Source: Mageeibacillus sp. UBA4314 | GTDB lineage: Bacteria; Bacillota; Clostridia; Saccharofermentanales; Saccharofermentanaceae | DNA length: 25,588 nucleotides | Assembly: GCA_002394605.1 (NCBI GenBank) | Contig: DGUI01000055.1 | Location: 60,602 to 86,189 of the forward strand | Direction: 5' to 3' | Made by a program: the position numbers and the translations under genes | Shown here: positions 16,402 to 23,584 of the stretch, one piece after another | Numbering within the stretch: position 1 is the stretch's first letter | Layout: each line of letters opens with the position of its first letter | The notes under the pieces: generated by a model | Seen by the model: the letters and a program-made list of their open reading frames with translations, nothing else | What the model was told of the DNA's origin: nothing | Database searches by the model: none

Positions 16402-17988
16402 TTACTTCTTCCAAACTCCGCTTGAACTGAACTTGTAGGTCTTTCCGCCGATCTTGATCTTGCCGGTCGCCATAGCGCCGTATTTGGAAGGAATGAAGTA
16501 GTACCACTTGCCCTTGATCTTCTTCCAGCCGGTCTTGGCACCTTTGGATGTGAAGTAGTACCATTTGCCGCCGCTCTTTTTCCAGCCGGTGGTGAGGGCA
16601 CCCTTCTTGTTGAACCAGTATTTCTTGCCGCCGATCTTCTTGACTCCGGTGACCATGTAGCCCTTGGAGTTGAAGTAGTATTTCTTCTTCTTGATCGTCT
16701 TGAACTTGGAGACGACTTTCTTGCCGGAGGAGATGTAGAACCAGCCCTTGGAATCCTTGTTCCAGCCGCTGACGTACATGGGCTTATCCGGGGGAGTGGG
16801 GGCAGATGAACCCTGGGTGGAGTAGGGGACAGCCGCTTTCTTGATGGCTTTCGTTATGCTCGTCTTCCACTTGTTGTTCTTGCGGTCGAAGATGCAGTAT
16901 TCACCTTTGGTGTTGTACTTGCCGTTGTCCCAGTAGAAGCACTTGATGCCGCGTTTGCCGGCTGCATCTACGAAGTATGAGGCATATTCTGCGATGGCAG
17001 AGGTGTTGCTCTTGTACATGGCTCCATACTCACCGATTATGACGGGGATCTTGTTGCTGTCTGAGAAAGACTTGAGCCTCTTCATGATCGTGTCTATGTC
17101 ACTCTTGTCACTGCTCTTGAAAGTGTCGTGGGTGCTTGTCCAGGTGACGACCGAAGATGTGCCTGTAAATGCCCAGGGATCGTAGCAGTGAACTTCGCAG
17201 ATCAGGTGGCCGGATACACTGTCCTTGGGCACCTTGAAGTTATCGAGCGTGCTCTTATAGATCGAGCAGACATAGTTATTGACTATGAGGTTGCGGCTTA
17301 TGTTGTTGCCGCCTGTCGCCCTGACCGTATCGACGAAGAGCTGCGCGTAGTTGTTGACCGCCTTGTATGATGATGTGTTCGAGGGTTCGTTCCAGGAGTT
17401 GTTCTTATCGAGCATCTCGTTATAGCCTTCGAAGAGGAGCTTGTCGCCGTAGTCCTTGAACTCGTTGGCGATGTTGGTCCACAGGCCCTTGAATCTTGCC
17501 TTCGTATTTGAATAGGTGGTGCTGTCTGCGAAGATCCAGGAGACCTTGTCTCCGCCACCTTCACCTGTGTCGTGGTGGACATTGAGGATGACGTACAGGC
17601 CGTCGTTGTAGCAGTAGTTGACTACTTCCTTGACTCTCCTCATCCACGCGGAATCGACATTGCCCTTGCTGTCGATGTGCTGTGACCAGGTGACAGGGAT
17701 CCTGATGGCGTTGAAACCCTGATCCCTGACGGAATCGATGATCTCCTGTGTCGTCTCGACATTGCCCCAGGCTGTCTCGTATGCCTTTGTGCCGCCGTTC
17801 TTGTTGATCCATGTCCCGTAGGAATCCAGGGTGTTGCCGAGGTTCCAGCCGGACACGATATTTGCAGTCGCTTCACCGGCGCTCTCGAAAGAACTGTCCT
17901 CAGCTGCATAAACACCTGCAGCTGAAGTACCCAGCAAAACGGCCATTAATGATATAGCAGTAAATGATCGTAACTTGGAAGATAACAT
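16402..17988 (-). CDS. secreted GH5 endoglucanase with C-terminal cell-wall-binding repeats
   Basis: This extracellular beta-1,4-glucanase has 528 residues. The signal peptide is ~1-28 (MLSSKLRSF..., ending VYA). The GH5 domain is ~40-390, with SGWNLGNTLDS (46-56) and RIPVTW (96-101) typical of subfamily GH5_4, acid/base E191 (FEGYNEM) and nucleophile E320 (IIGEYGA). A Ser/Pro-rich linker (~400-410) leads to about six CW_binding_1-type repeats (~412-528) of the GWKK..GKWYYF pattern. These should anchor the enzyme to the cell envelope or to glycan, rather than a classical CBM. I chose the ATG at 17988 because AAGAGGTG overlaps the GH1 stop codon, 6-7 nt upstream; the GTG at 17997 lies inside that site. 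It is second in the operon after beta-glucosidase, with a 12-nt gap. Confidence 0.92.
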   Translation of the reverse strand: MLSSKLRSFTAISLMAVLLGTSAAGVYAAEDSSFESAGEATANIVSGWNLGNTLDSYGTWINKNGGTKAYETAWGNVETTQEIIDSVRDQGFNAIRIPVTWSQHIDSKGNVDSAWMRRVKEVVNYCYNDGLYVILNVHHDTGEGGGDKVSWIFADSTTYSNTKARFKGLWTNIANEFKDYGDKLLFEGYNEMLDKNNSWNEPSNTSSYKAVNNYAQLFVDTVRATGGNNISRNLIVNNYVCSIYKSTLDNFKVPKDSVSGHLICEVHCYDPWAFTGTSSVVTWTSTHDTFKSSDKSDIDTIMKRLKSFSDSNKIPVIIGEYGAMYKSNTSAIAEYASYFVDAAGKRGIKCFYWDNGKYNTKGEYCIFDRKNNKWKTSITKAIKKAAVPYSTQGSSAPTPPDKPMYVSGWNKDSKGWFYISSGKKVVSKFKTIKKKKYYFNSKGYMVTGVKKIGGKKYWFNKKGALTTGWKKSGGKWYYFTSKGAKTGWKKIKGKWYYFIPSKYGAMATGKIKIGGKTYKFSSSGVWKK

Positions 17989-18000
17989 ATGTGACACCTC

Positions 18001-19344
18001 TTACAGATCCTTGCCGTTGTTCTCGATAACGCTCTTGTACCAGTAACCGGAATCCTTGATGGTCCTCTTCTGTGTTCTGTAGTCGACATAGATCAGACCG
18101 AACCTCTCATCATAGCCCTGAGCCCACTCATAATTATCCATGACGGACCAGTGCATGTATCCGATCACGGGGACTTCATCGGCAGCCTTGCTGAGCTCCT
18201 TGAGGTAACGGTGGGTGAAGTCGATCCTGTAGGAATCGTGGACCTTGCCGTCTAAGCAGACCCAGTCGTGCTCGCTCAAGCCGTTCTCCGTGATCATGAC
18301 GGGCAGGCCGTATCTCCTGTAGAGGAACTTGGCCGACCAGTACATTGTCGTAGGGGTAACGGGCCAGTTGATGGCGGTGTGAGGGCACCCCTGTGACCAG
18401 TTGCTGTCATAGCCGCTTCCGTTGTCGGGATAGCCGGCGTGATAGTAGATGTTCGTTCCGTAGAAATCCAGAGGTGCAGAGATCAGCTTCCACTCTTCGT
18501 CAGTGAACCTGGGGAGGAGATCGCCAGCTTCCTTAACGAGGTTATCGGGATACTTGCCGAGATAGACCGGATCTGACCAGTAGGACATGGAGAGCGCGAA
18601 GTTCTCCAGCTTACATGCGAAAGTATCCTCATAAGCCTTGTTGACCGCCTCTTCGGAATCGTTCTCAGGCCTGAATGTTGATGAATAAGGTGCCATCGAG
18701 ATGAACGCCTTCTGCTTTGCGTTATCTCTGATATACTTGACCGCCTTGCCGTGTGACAGGAGCATGTTCGCACCCATCCGGAGCAGTTCCGGCGGTGAAT
18801 TCTTCTGGAACGGCGCGAAAGCACCAAGCTGCAGTCCGACACCAAGTGTGCACTGCGGCTCGTTAAATGTCATCCAGTACTTAACCCTGTCTGACAGCGC
18901 ATCAACTACTACCTTTGTATATTCGAGGAACCAGTCGGATGAATCCTTGTTCTTCCATCCGCCCCTGCAGTCAAGAGCATAAGGGTAATCCCAGTGGAAA
19001 AGGGTTACGAGCGGTTCGATGCCGCCTGCGATCAGCTCATCGACGAGATCAGAGTAGAACTTCAGACCCTTCTCATTAACCTTGCCTGTGCCCTCGGGGA
19101 GTACTCTCGGCCAGCTGATGGAGAAACGGTATGCCTGAAGACCGATCTCCTTCATGAGAGCCACATCTTCCTTCATGCGGTGATAATGATCTACTGCGAC
19201 CTCACCTGTCTCGTTATGCTTGATGTGACCATACTTGGCAGCAACGTCCCAAATGCTCGGACCCTTGCCGTCCTCATTCCATGCACCTTCGATCTGATAA
19301 GAAGCTGCAGCCGCACCCCAGATAAATCCGTCTTTGAAAGCCAT
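18001..19344 (-). CDS. bglA: GH1 beta-glucosidase
   Basis: This is a 447-residue family GH1 enzyme with acid/base E162 (TFNEPQ) and nucleophile E353 (ITENGL). The N-terminal family signature FIWGAAAASYQIEGAWNEDG is at 7-26. It has no signal peptide, so it is cytoplasmic and would split imported cellobiose or short cellodextrins. I see nothing in the sequence that marks it as a 6-phospho-glucosidase, but this cannot be excluded. It is first gene of a leftward two-gene operon whose second gene is the secreted GH5 endoglucanase, which fits cellulose use. The AAGGGGGAG ribosome site is well placed, and the minus-strand TATAAT (19386-19381) is a likely -10. I see no clear CcpA cre site upstream. 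Confidence 0.94.
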   Translation of the reverse strand: MAFKDGFIWGAAAASYQIEGAWNEDGKGPSIWDVAAKYGHIKHNETGEVAVDHYHRMKEDVALMKEIGLQAYRFSISWPRVLPEGTGKVNEKGLKFYSDLVDELIAGGIEPLVTLFHWDYPYALDCRGGWKNKDSSDWFLEYTKVVVDALSDRVKYWMTFNEPQCTLGVGLQLGAFAPFQKNSPPELLRMGANMLLSHGKAVKYIRDNAKQKAFISMAPYSSTFRPENDSEEAVNKAYEDTFACKLENFALSMSYWSDPVYLGKYPDNLVKEAGDLLPRFTDEEWKLISAPLDFYGTNIYYHAGYPDNGSGYDSNWSQGCPHTAINWPVTPTTMYWSAKFLYRRYGLPVMITENGLSEHDWVCLDGKVHDSYRIDFTHRYLKELSKAADEVPVIGYMHWSVMDNYEWAQGYDERFGLIYVDYRTQKRTIKDSGYWYKSVIENNGKDL

Positions 19345-19380
19345 ATTATGCTCCCCCTTCTTGTTTGCAATACTCCCTTA

Positions 19381-19386
19381 ATTATA
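19381..19386 (-). promoter_or_regulatory. -10 box of the GH1-GH5 operon
   Basis: TATAAT on the minus strand lies 36 bp before the GH1 start. No good -35 is seen at 17 bp, so an activator may be needed. Confidence 0.45.
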
Positions 19387-19460
19387 GCTTATCTGACGGG
19401 GAGACTGATATTACCTTTTTTGTTTTTATGGCGTTCAACCGACTTGATATCTGCGGTGAG

Positions 19461-19469
19461 TGGTATAAT
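19461..19469 (+). promoter_or_regulatory. extended -10 of the MBL-fold gene
   Basis: TGGTATAAT ends 9 nt before the ATG at 19479, so the predicted 5' leader is only about 2-3 nt. Confidence 0.5.
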
Positions 19470-19478
19470 CATGAAGTT

Positions 19479-20072
19479 ATGAGATATACAACGCTTAGAT
19501 ATGGAAATACAAATACTTTCTTTCTCCATGGGGATAACGGAGGGATACTTGTCGACACTGACTATGCCGGAACTCTTCCCATGTTCTTTAAGGCAATAAA
19601 AGAGCACGGCATAACCGTGCGCGACATCAAATATGTCCTGGCGACTCATTATCACCCTGATCATATGGGGCTCATAAGCGAGCTCATGGAATTGGGAGTG
19701 GGGTTGTTGTTAGTGGATACCCAGGCGGGGTCAGTCCATTATCCGGATGAGATCTTTGCCAGGGATCCAAGACTTCATTACAAGCCGGTAGACGAGTCTA
19801 AGGCAGTTGTGATCTCAGCTTCAGAGAGTAAGTCTTTTCTGAATGAACTGGGGATAGACGGGGAAGTTATCCTCACGCCATCCCACAGTCCTGACAGTAT
19901 ATCTGTCGTTCAGAAAGAGGGAGTATGTATGGTGGGCGACCTTGAACCTTACGAATACTTGGTGGGATATCAAAACAATGAGGCTCTTAAGGAAGATTGG
20001 GACAAAGTCCTTTCCTACAGACCAAAGATGATCTGTTACGCCCATGCGAACGCGAAATCTATCAGTTCTTAA
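19479..20072 (+). CDS. MBL-fold metallo-hydrolase
   Basis: This is a metallo-beta-lactamase-fold hydrolase of about 197 residues. The metal motif THYHPDH gives H57, H59, D61 and H62; PSHSPDS and MVGDLEP (with its Asp) follow as the next metal-ligand regions. It is compact compared with ~210-250 for typical members, and the substrate is unknown. I chose the ATG at 19479 because the protein then begins at the first beta-strand (MRYTTLRYGNTNTFF). A longer in-frame start at 19365 would run back through the promoter and encode a non-family extension. No strong ribosome site is present, and an extended -10 sits 9 nt before the ATG. The 3' end overlaps the opposing prepilin-like gene by 11 bp. Confidence 0.85.
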   Translation: MRYTTLRYGNTNTFFLHGDNGGILVDTDYAGTLPMFFKAIKEHGITVRDIKYVLATHYHPDHMGLISELMELGVGLLLVDTQAGSVHYPDEIFARDPRLHYKPVDESKAVVISASESKSFLNELGIDGEVILTPSHSPDSISVVQKEGVCMVGDLEPYEYLVGYQNNEALKEDWDKVLSYRPKMICYAHANAKSISS

Positions 20073-20241
20073 CGCAGGTGATGCCGGGTGTGGAATCGTC
20101 TCCGACAAGGACTTCTTTGATGTGCTGGAAGATCTTAAAAGCACCAAAGACAAATGATGATGCAAGAACAACAATAATGGCAAGAACGCAAACCGTCTCG
20201 ATAAGTGAAACACCCTGCTTGGACTTCATAACCTTTTTCAT
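20062..20241 (-). CDS. tiny type IV prepilin-like protein
   Basis: This 59-residue protein has a class III signal. The basic leader MKKVMKSKQG is followed by VSLIETVCVLAIIVVLASSF, which matches the prepilin peptidase site (cleavage after G10, Glu at mature position +5) and the hydrophobic N-terminal helix. The mature form would be only ~49 residues, with two-cysteine content (one in the helix, one in CVKN at the end). I chose the ATG at 20241 because GGAGG lies 8 nt upstream; the in-frame TTG at 20256 has nothing comparable. No pilus assembly ATPase, platform protein or prepilin peptidase lies in the window. It could be a minor pseudopilin or a small membrane peptide. Confidence 0.7.
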   Translation of the reverse strand: MKKVMKSKQGVSLIETVCVLAIIVVLASSFVFGAFKIFQHIKEVLVGDDSTPGITCVKN

Positions 20242-20280
20242 ATCCGTTTCCTCCAAAAGTAAGTAGTGTAGACTGGATAT

Positions 20281-20296
20281 GGTTTATTGCTAAACC
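20281..20296. promoter_or_regulatory. inverted repeat in the prepilin-like gene leader
   Basis: GGTTTA-TTGC-TAAACC is a perfect 16-bp inverted repeat at the predicted leftward transcription start, so it is a candidate operator. Confidence 0.4.
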
Positions 20297-20301
20297 TATT
20301 A

Positions 20302-20329
20302 ATATTACCACCGTCTTGATCTTTGTCAA
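20302..20329 (-). promoter_or_regulatory. sigma-A promoter of the prepilin-like gene
   Basis: On the minus strand, TTGACA (20329-20324), a 16-bp spacer and TAATAT (20307-20302) precede the gene, giving a leader of about 50 nt. Confidence 0.6.
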
Positions 20330-20422
20330 GCACTTTTTTGAAATCTTTCGAATTTTTTTCGCGCATGATATTTATGTGGTAAGATTGCAAAAAAAATGAA
20401 ACCGTCTGGTTCCCTTTTGCAC

Positions 20423-20444
20423 TATTATAGGTGAACGGCCGTTC
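20423..20444 (+). promoter_or_regulatory. -10-like box and 12-bp palindrome before the sigma factor gene
   Basis: TATTAT (20423-20428) is followed by the perfect palindrome GAACGGCCGTTC (20433-20444) at the expected transcription start, 26 bp before the chosen start codon. The placement is that of a repressor site. Confidence 0.45.
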
Positions 20445-20469
20445 GAGAATGATGAATGAGGTGAGACGA

Positions 20470-21042
20470 GTGAACGAAGCAAAGGCGCTGGCTTTACTTA
20501 AGTCAGGTGATCAGGAAGCACTGGAGTGGTTTATTGACAAGTACAGTGCGTATGTGGGAACCGTGGTGAATAACTTTCTCAAGGGTTCTATGAGTCACGA
20601 GGACGTCGAAGAAGTGACGTCGGATGTGTTCGTAACCTTGTGGAGATCTGCGGAGAAACTGTATCCTTTGAATCTGAAGGGGTATTTGAGCCGCGTGGCC
20701 CGGAGCCTGTCCATGCAGAAATTGCGGGAGCGGGTGCAGGAGCTGCCTTTGGACGAGGACATTCTTATCATAGATGACGATTCGGATTTCGACAGGTTAG
20801 AGAGGGAAGAGCAGGATCAGACGGTAAGGCAGGCAGTCTACTCGCTGCCGCAGCCGGACAAAGAGATATTCCTGAGATTCTATTTCTACTGTCAGAGCGT
20901 GTCGGTGATCGCAGAGCAAATGCAGATGAACCCGTCCACGATCAAGACCAAATTACGGCGCGGACGTGACAGACTACGTCAACATCTCAACAGTATCAAA
21001 AAATCGAAAGGGGGCGACCTTAATGAAATTACATATTCATGA
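20470..21042 (+). CDS. ECF-type RNA polymerase sigma factor
   Basis: This is a sigma-70 family protein of about 190 residues with only regions 2 and 4. Region 2 is around DVEEVTSDVFVTLWRSAEKL and the following GYLSRVARSLSMQKLRE (~40-90). Region 4 is PDKEIFLRFYFYCQSVSVIAE with the HTH MNPSTIKTKLRRGRDRLRQHL (~135-178). The GTG at 20470 is preceded by AGGTGAG; ATGs at 20449 and 20452 would add 6-7 residues and GTG 20431 would add 13, but these have poorer ribosome sites. The start is therefore uncertain. The stop codon overlaps the next gene by 20 nt; that gene encodes a one-TM protein that is the likely anti-sigma factor. Autoregulation is plausible. Confidence 0.9.
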   Translation: MNEAKALALLKSGDQEALEWFIDKYSAYVGTVVNNFLKGSMSHEDVEEVTSDVFVTLWRSAEKLYPLNLKGYLSRVARSLSMQKLRERVQELPLDEDILIIDDDSDFDRLEREEQDQTVRQAVYSLPQPDKEIFLRFYFYCQSVSVIAEQMQMNPSTIKTKLRRGRDRLRQHLNSIKKSKGGDLNEITYS

Positions 21043-22009
21043 CCTGATGGAAAACATTGAGGATTCTTCCGTCCAGCTGGAAGAGACCGATGTCGTCTCC
21101 TCTGATAAGATCAAGGAGTTGACAAAGATGAAATTGAACATGACAGAAACAAATACGAGACACAGAGGCAAGAAGAAGGCATTGACGATCGGTATCGCTG
21201 CAGCTGTCGTTGCGGCATTGGGCATCGCATCGTATGCGGCGTTCTCAGGTTCACTGGAGAACGTTACTTTCGGCAAGCCCAAGGATTCAAACGGAGTGGA
21301 GTTGCCCGTATCTGAGTCGAAGGTCACAAATGATAATGGTGATGAATACACCGTTTATGAGAACAACGAATCGATCTCCGTGCAGGGATACTCTGATTCG
21401 CCTGAATACAAGGCCGCGAAAGAGTGGCATGAGTTCGAAGACAACTATGATACCGACTGGAAGATCTTGGATAAAGTAGGGAATAAGGCAACCAAGTGGG
21501 ACGAGAAGTACGGTGCATATAATGTCTACTCACAGGAGATGGCAGACAAGGTCGACGAGATCACGTCAAAGTACAATCTGAAGCTCCACGAACCGTTATC
21601 TGTTTCAGACAGTGATGCCGACACCGAAAAGTTCAACGAGATGTACGGTACAGTCATGGACAACGCAACTTATGACGGCTACTACTTCACGGACGGAACA
21701 TTCCAGTTCGACGGCGATTACGGCAAGTACGACTTCCAGCTGAGACGTACGGTCAAGGGCGTTTTTGATAACGTTTACCTGGGCATCGGCGACATGGACG
21801 AGTACGAGCAGTGGGAATACAAGACAGCCAGCGGCGTAACAGTCCTGCTCGCGCTGTCCAAGGACCAGGCAATCATCATCGCTGATCTGGACAAGAGTTT
21901 TGTAAATGTAAATGTCCTTCTCTGGATGGGTGAGGACGATAAGCCCGACGAAATGTCAAAGGCTGAGCTGGAGAAGATGGCTGATCAGATTCATTTTGAT
22001 ATTTTGTGA
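21023..22009 (+). CDS. single-TM extracytoplasmic protein, likely anti-sigma regulator of the ECF sigma factor
   Basis: This 328-residue protein has a short cytoplasmic part (~1-52), one TM segment (~53-72, LTIGIAAAVVAALGIASYAAF) and a ~255-residue extracytoplasmic domain rich in Asp, Glu and Tyr, with no motif I recognise. The topology and position fit membrane anti-sigma factors of the DUF4179-like kind that sit downstream of ECF sigma genes. The ATG at 21023 has AAAGGGGG 8-9 nt upstream and overlaps the sigma gene by 20 nt, so production of the two should be coupled. A strong terminator follows. The signal sensed outside the cell is unknown. Confidence 0.82.
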   Translation: MKLHIHDLMENIEDSSVQLEETDVVSSDKIKELTKMKLNMTETNTRHRGKKKALTIGIAAAVVAALGIASYAAFSGSLENVTFGKPKDSNGVELPVSESKVTNDNGDEYTVYENNESISVQGYSDSPEYKAAKEWHEFEDNYDTDWKILDKVGNKATKWDEKYGAYNVYSQEMADKVDEITSKYNLKLHEPLSVSDSDADTEKFNEMYGTVMDNATYDGYYFTDGTFQFDGDYGKYDFQLRRTVKGVFDNVYLGIGDMDEYEQWEYKTASGVTVLLALSKDQAIIIADLDKSFVNVNVLLWMGEDDKPDEMSKAELEKMADQIHFDIL

Positions 22010-22050
22010 GTTGATTGAGTTGATAGTTGATTGAGTTTTGGGTTATGGAT

Positions 22051-22085
22051 CCCCGCCGCGCCGGAAGGTGCGGCGGGGCTTTTGT
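22051..22085 (+). terminator. rho-independent terminator of the sigma/anti-sigma operon
   Basis: A 12-bp stem, CCCCGCCGCGCC / GGTGCGGCGGGG (one G-T pair), has a GGAA tetraloop and is followed by CTTTTGTTG. Confidence 0.92.
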
Positions 22086-22148
22086 TGTGGGGTTCTCTAG
22101 TTGCTTAAATTGCACACACATGATGCACCCGGGGTGTCACAGTTTAGT

Positions 22149-22347
22149 GTAAACCCAAGATGGCCATTATCGACTATTTGGGTTTACATTTTTGGTGAAA
22201 AATAAACCCGAAATTCAGTTTTCTTGTTGTTTGGGTTTACATGGTGCTGCGTTTATGTAAACCCGAATTGATCGTTTTCTTTGTTTTGGGTTTATATTTG
22301 CGCATTTTTGTAGACCCAAAACATGATTTTTGAAGAATTGGGTTTAC
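22149..22347 (+). repeat. four-unit hairpin array B (GTAAACCC ... GGGTTTAC)
   Basis: Units start at 22149, 22202, 22257 and 22310. Three are 39 bp; the fourth is 38 bp. Linkers are 14, 16 and 14 nt. Unit 2 begins ATAAACCC as in array A, unit 3 ends GGGTTTAT and unit 4 begins GTAGACCC. Interiors begin AA or GA and end TT. Total length is 199 bp, equal to array A. The 669-bp gap (22010-22678) also holds the upstream terminator, an 11-bp palindrome CACCCGGGGTG (22126-22136), a 14-bp direct repeat (22357 and 22379, one mismatch), an inverted repeat and the next promoter. Confidence 0.93.
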
Positions 22348-22394
22348 GGCCTCTTGCCAGCACCATGCCGGCTCCATCCCAGCACCAAGCCGCA

Positions 22395-22431
22395 TCGACC
22401 CCAAACGCCCAAAAACAGCATATGGGGTCGA
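22395..22431. repeat. 37-bp inverted repeat near array B
   Basis: TCGACCCCA (22395-22403) and TGGGGTCGA (22423-22431) are perfect 9-bp arms around 19 nt. The dimensions resemble one array unit (10-bp stem, 19-nt loop) but with a different stem sequence. Confidence 0.7.
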
Positions 22432-22639
22432 CATAGATTATCTACAAATGCAGCTTAACTGAAGACAATTTGAAGACATGAATACTAATGTGACAGCAGG
22501 GACAGGGCCGATAGAAAAAGCCGATAAAAAACAATAGAAAATCCATTACAAAACCCAACAAAGATCCAATAACAACCCCCACCCCTCAAATACTTTTCCT
22601 CAACTCACTTTCGCGCGGGCGCATATTAAGTTATATTTA

Positions 22640-22648
22640 TGTTATAAT
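22640..22648 (+). promoter_or_regulatory. extended -10 promoter of the cNMP-binding/GGDEF operon
   Basis: TGTTATAAT lies 30 bp before the ATG at 22679, with no consensus -35. Confidence 0.55.
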
Positions 22649-22678
22649 CTTTCTAGTCATTAGGAGGGGGATCTGATC

Positions 22679-23584
22679 ATGGGGTTGTCAGAGAGGACTT
22701 TTAACAAGGGAGAGATCATAATAAGGGAAGGTGATACCGGCAAGAGCTTCTTCAGGCTCATCGATGGGAAAGCCGGTGTTTACGCAGATTATGAGAAGAA
22801 GGAACCTTTCAGGCTCGCGATGCTTGAGCCCGGTGAGTTCTTTGGTGAGATGTCCATACTCGAGGAGTATCCGAGAAGCGCGACTGTGGTTGCCGAGAGC
22901 AAGGTTACTGCCGTTGAGATCCCGGGAGATGAGATGAACAGTTTTCTCGCTGAGGATCCCGGCATGATACTTGAACTCATGAAGCACATGGCAAAGAGAG
23001 TGCAGGCCATGGCAGCTGACTACGACGATGCCGTGAACCTGCTCGAGCAGCTGCGCCAGTCGAAGAAGGAATCCAACAAGTCTTTCTTCTCGAAGATAAA
23101 GAAGCACGTTAACCTCTATCAGGCGAATAAGAATAAGATCTCGGAACCGGATACTGAGAAGCTCCGCAGAGAGTTTGACGAAGTCCTGAAGGTGTCGAAG
23201 AACGTCGAGTCATATAACAGCGGAATGCTCATCTTCAAGGAAGGCGCGGCAGGCAAGTGCATGTACATAATGTACGCCGGCAAGGTCGGTCTCTATAGTG
23301 ACTACAAGGGCGTATCGCAGAACGGACTGGCTGTTTATGAGGATGTCGGTTTCTTCGGTGAGATGGGACTCATCTCAGGTGATGAGAGAGGTGCGACTGC
23401 CGTCGTTGAGGCGGACGGGACTCTCCTTGAGGCGGTCTTCCAGGAGGATCTTGAGTCGATCTTCAAGACATGTCCTGCCAAGATCGACATGATACTAAGG
23501 CACCTGTCGTACAGGCTGAGGAAGCTCAACAGCGATTTCCTCGTCACATGCAAAGAGATAACTGAGACTTATGGAGAGGCTTGA
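22679..23584 (+). CDS. protein with two cyclic-nucleotide-binding domains, no DNA-binding domain
   Basis: This 301-residue cytoplasmic protein consists of two CRP-type cNMP-binding domains (~5-125 and ~180-295) joined by a charged helical linker with RQSKKESNKSFFSKIKKH. Both keep the phosphate-binding cassette pattern: FGEMSILEEYPRSATVV in domain 1 and FGEMGLISGDERGATAVV in domain 2, each with the Arg that contacts the phosphate. No helix-turn-helix, kinase or channel domain is attached, so it must act through a partner. TAGGAGGGGG precedes the ATG. The next gene, a LacI-sensor GGDEF protein, starts 14 nt before this stop codon, making it the natural partner. Whether the ligand is cAMP, cGMP, c-di-GMP-related or none is not visible. 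Confidence 0.88.
   Translation: MGLSERTFNKGEIIIREGDTGKSFFRLIDGKAGVYADYEKKEPFRLAMLEPGEFFGEMSILEEYPRSATVVAESKVTAVEIPGDEMNSFLAEDPGMILELMKHMAKRVQAMAADYDDAVNLLEQLRQSKKESNKSFFSKIKKHVNLYQANKNKISEPDTEKLRREFDEVLKVSKNVESYNSGMLIFKEGAAGKCMYIMYAGKVGLYSDYKGVSQNGLAVYEDVGFFGEMGLISGDERGATAVVEADGTLLEAVFQEDLESIFKTCPAKIDMILRHLSYRLRKLNSDFLVTCKEITETYGEA

Noticed and set aside
16299..16601. 100-residue open frame overlapping the end of the secreted GH5 gene
   Set aside because: Its composition is the off-frame reading of the wall-binding repeats, and it runs through the operon terminator.
20470..22009. ECF sigma/membrane regulator pair as part of the SpoIIE-STAS-RsbW circuit
   Set aside because: The sigma factor has its own overlapping, TM-anchored partner and is of ECF type; RsbW-like kinases classically bind SigB/SigF-type factors. 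No sequence evidence joins them.
22357..22392. Direct repeat CCAGCACCANGCCG as part of the array system
   Set aside because: It occurs only beside array B and has no counterpart beside array A, so I do not tie it to the element.
22237..22434. 65-residue open frame across array B on the minus strand
   Set aside because: It runs through the repeats, has no ribosome site and no family features. The same holds for the 8013-8222 minus-strand frame at array A.
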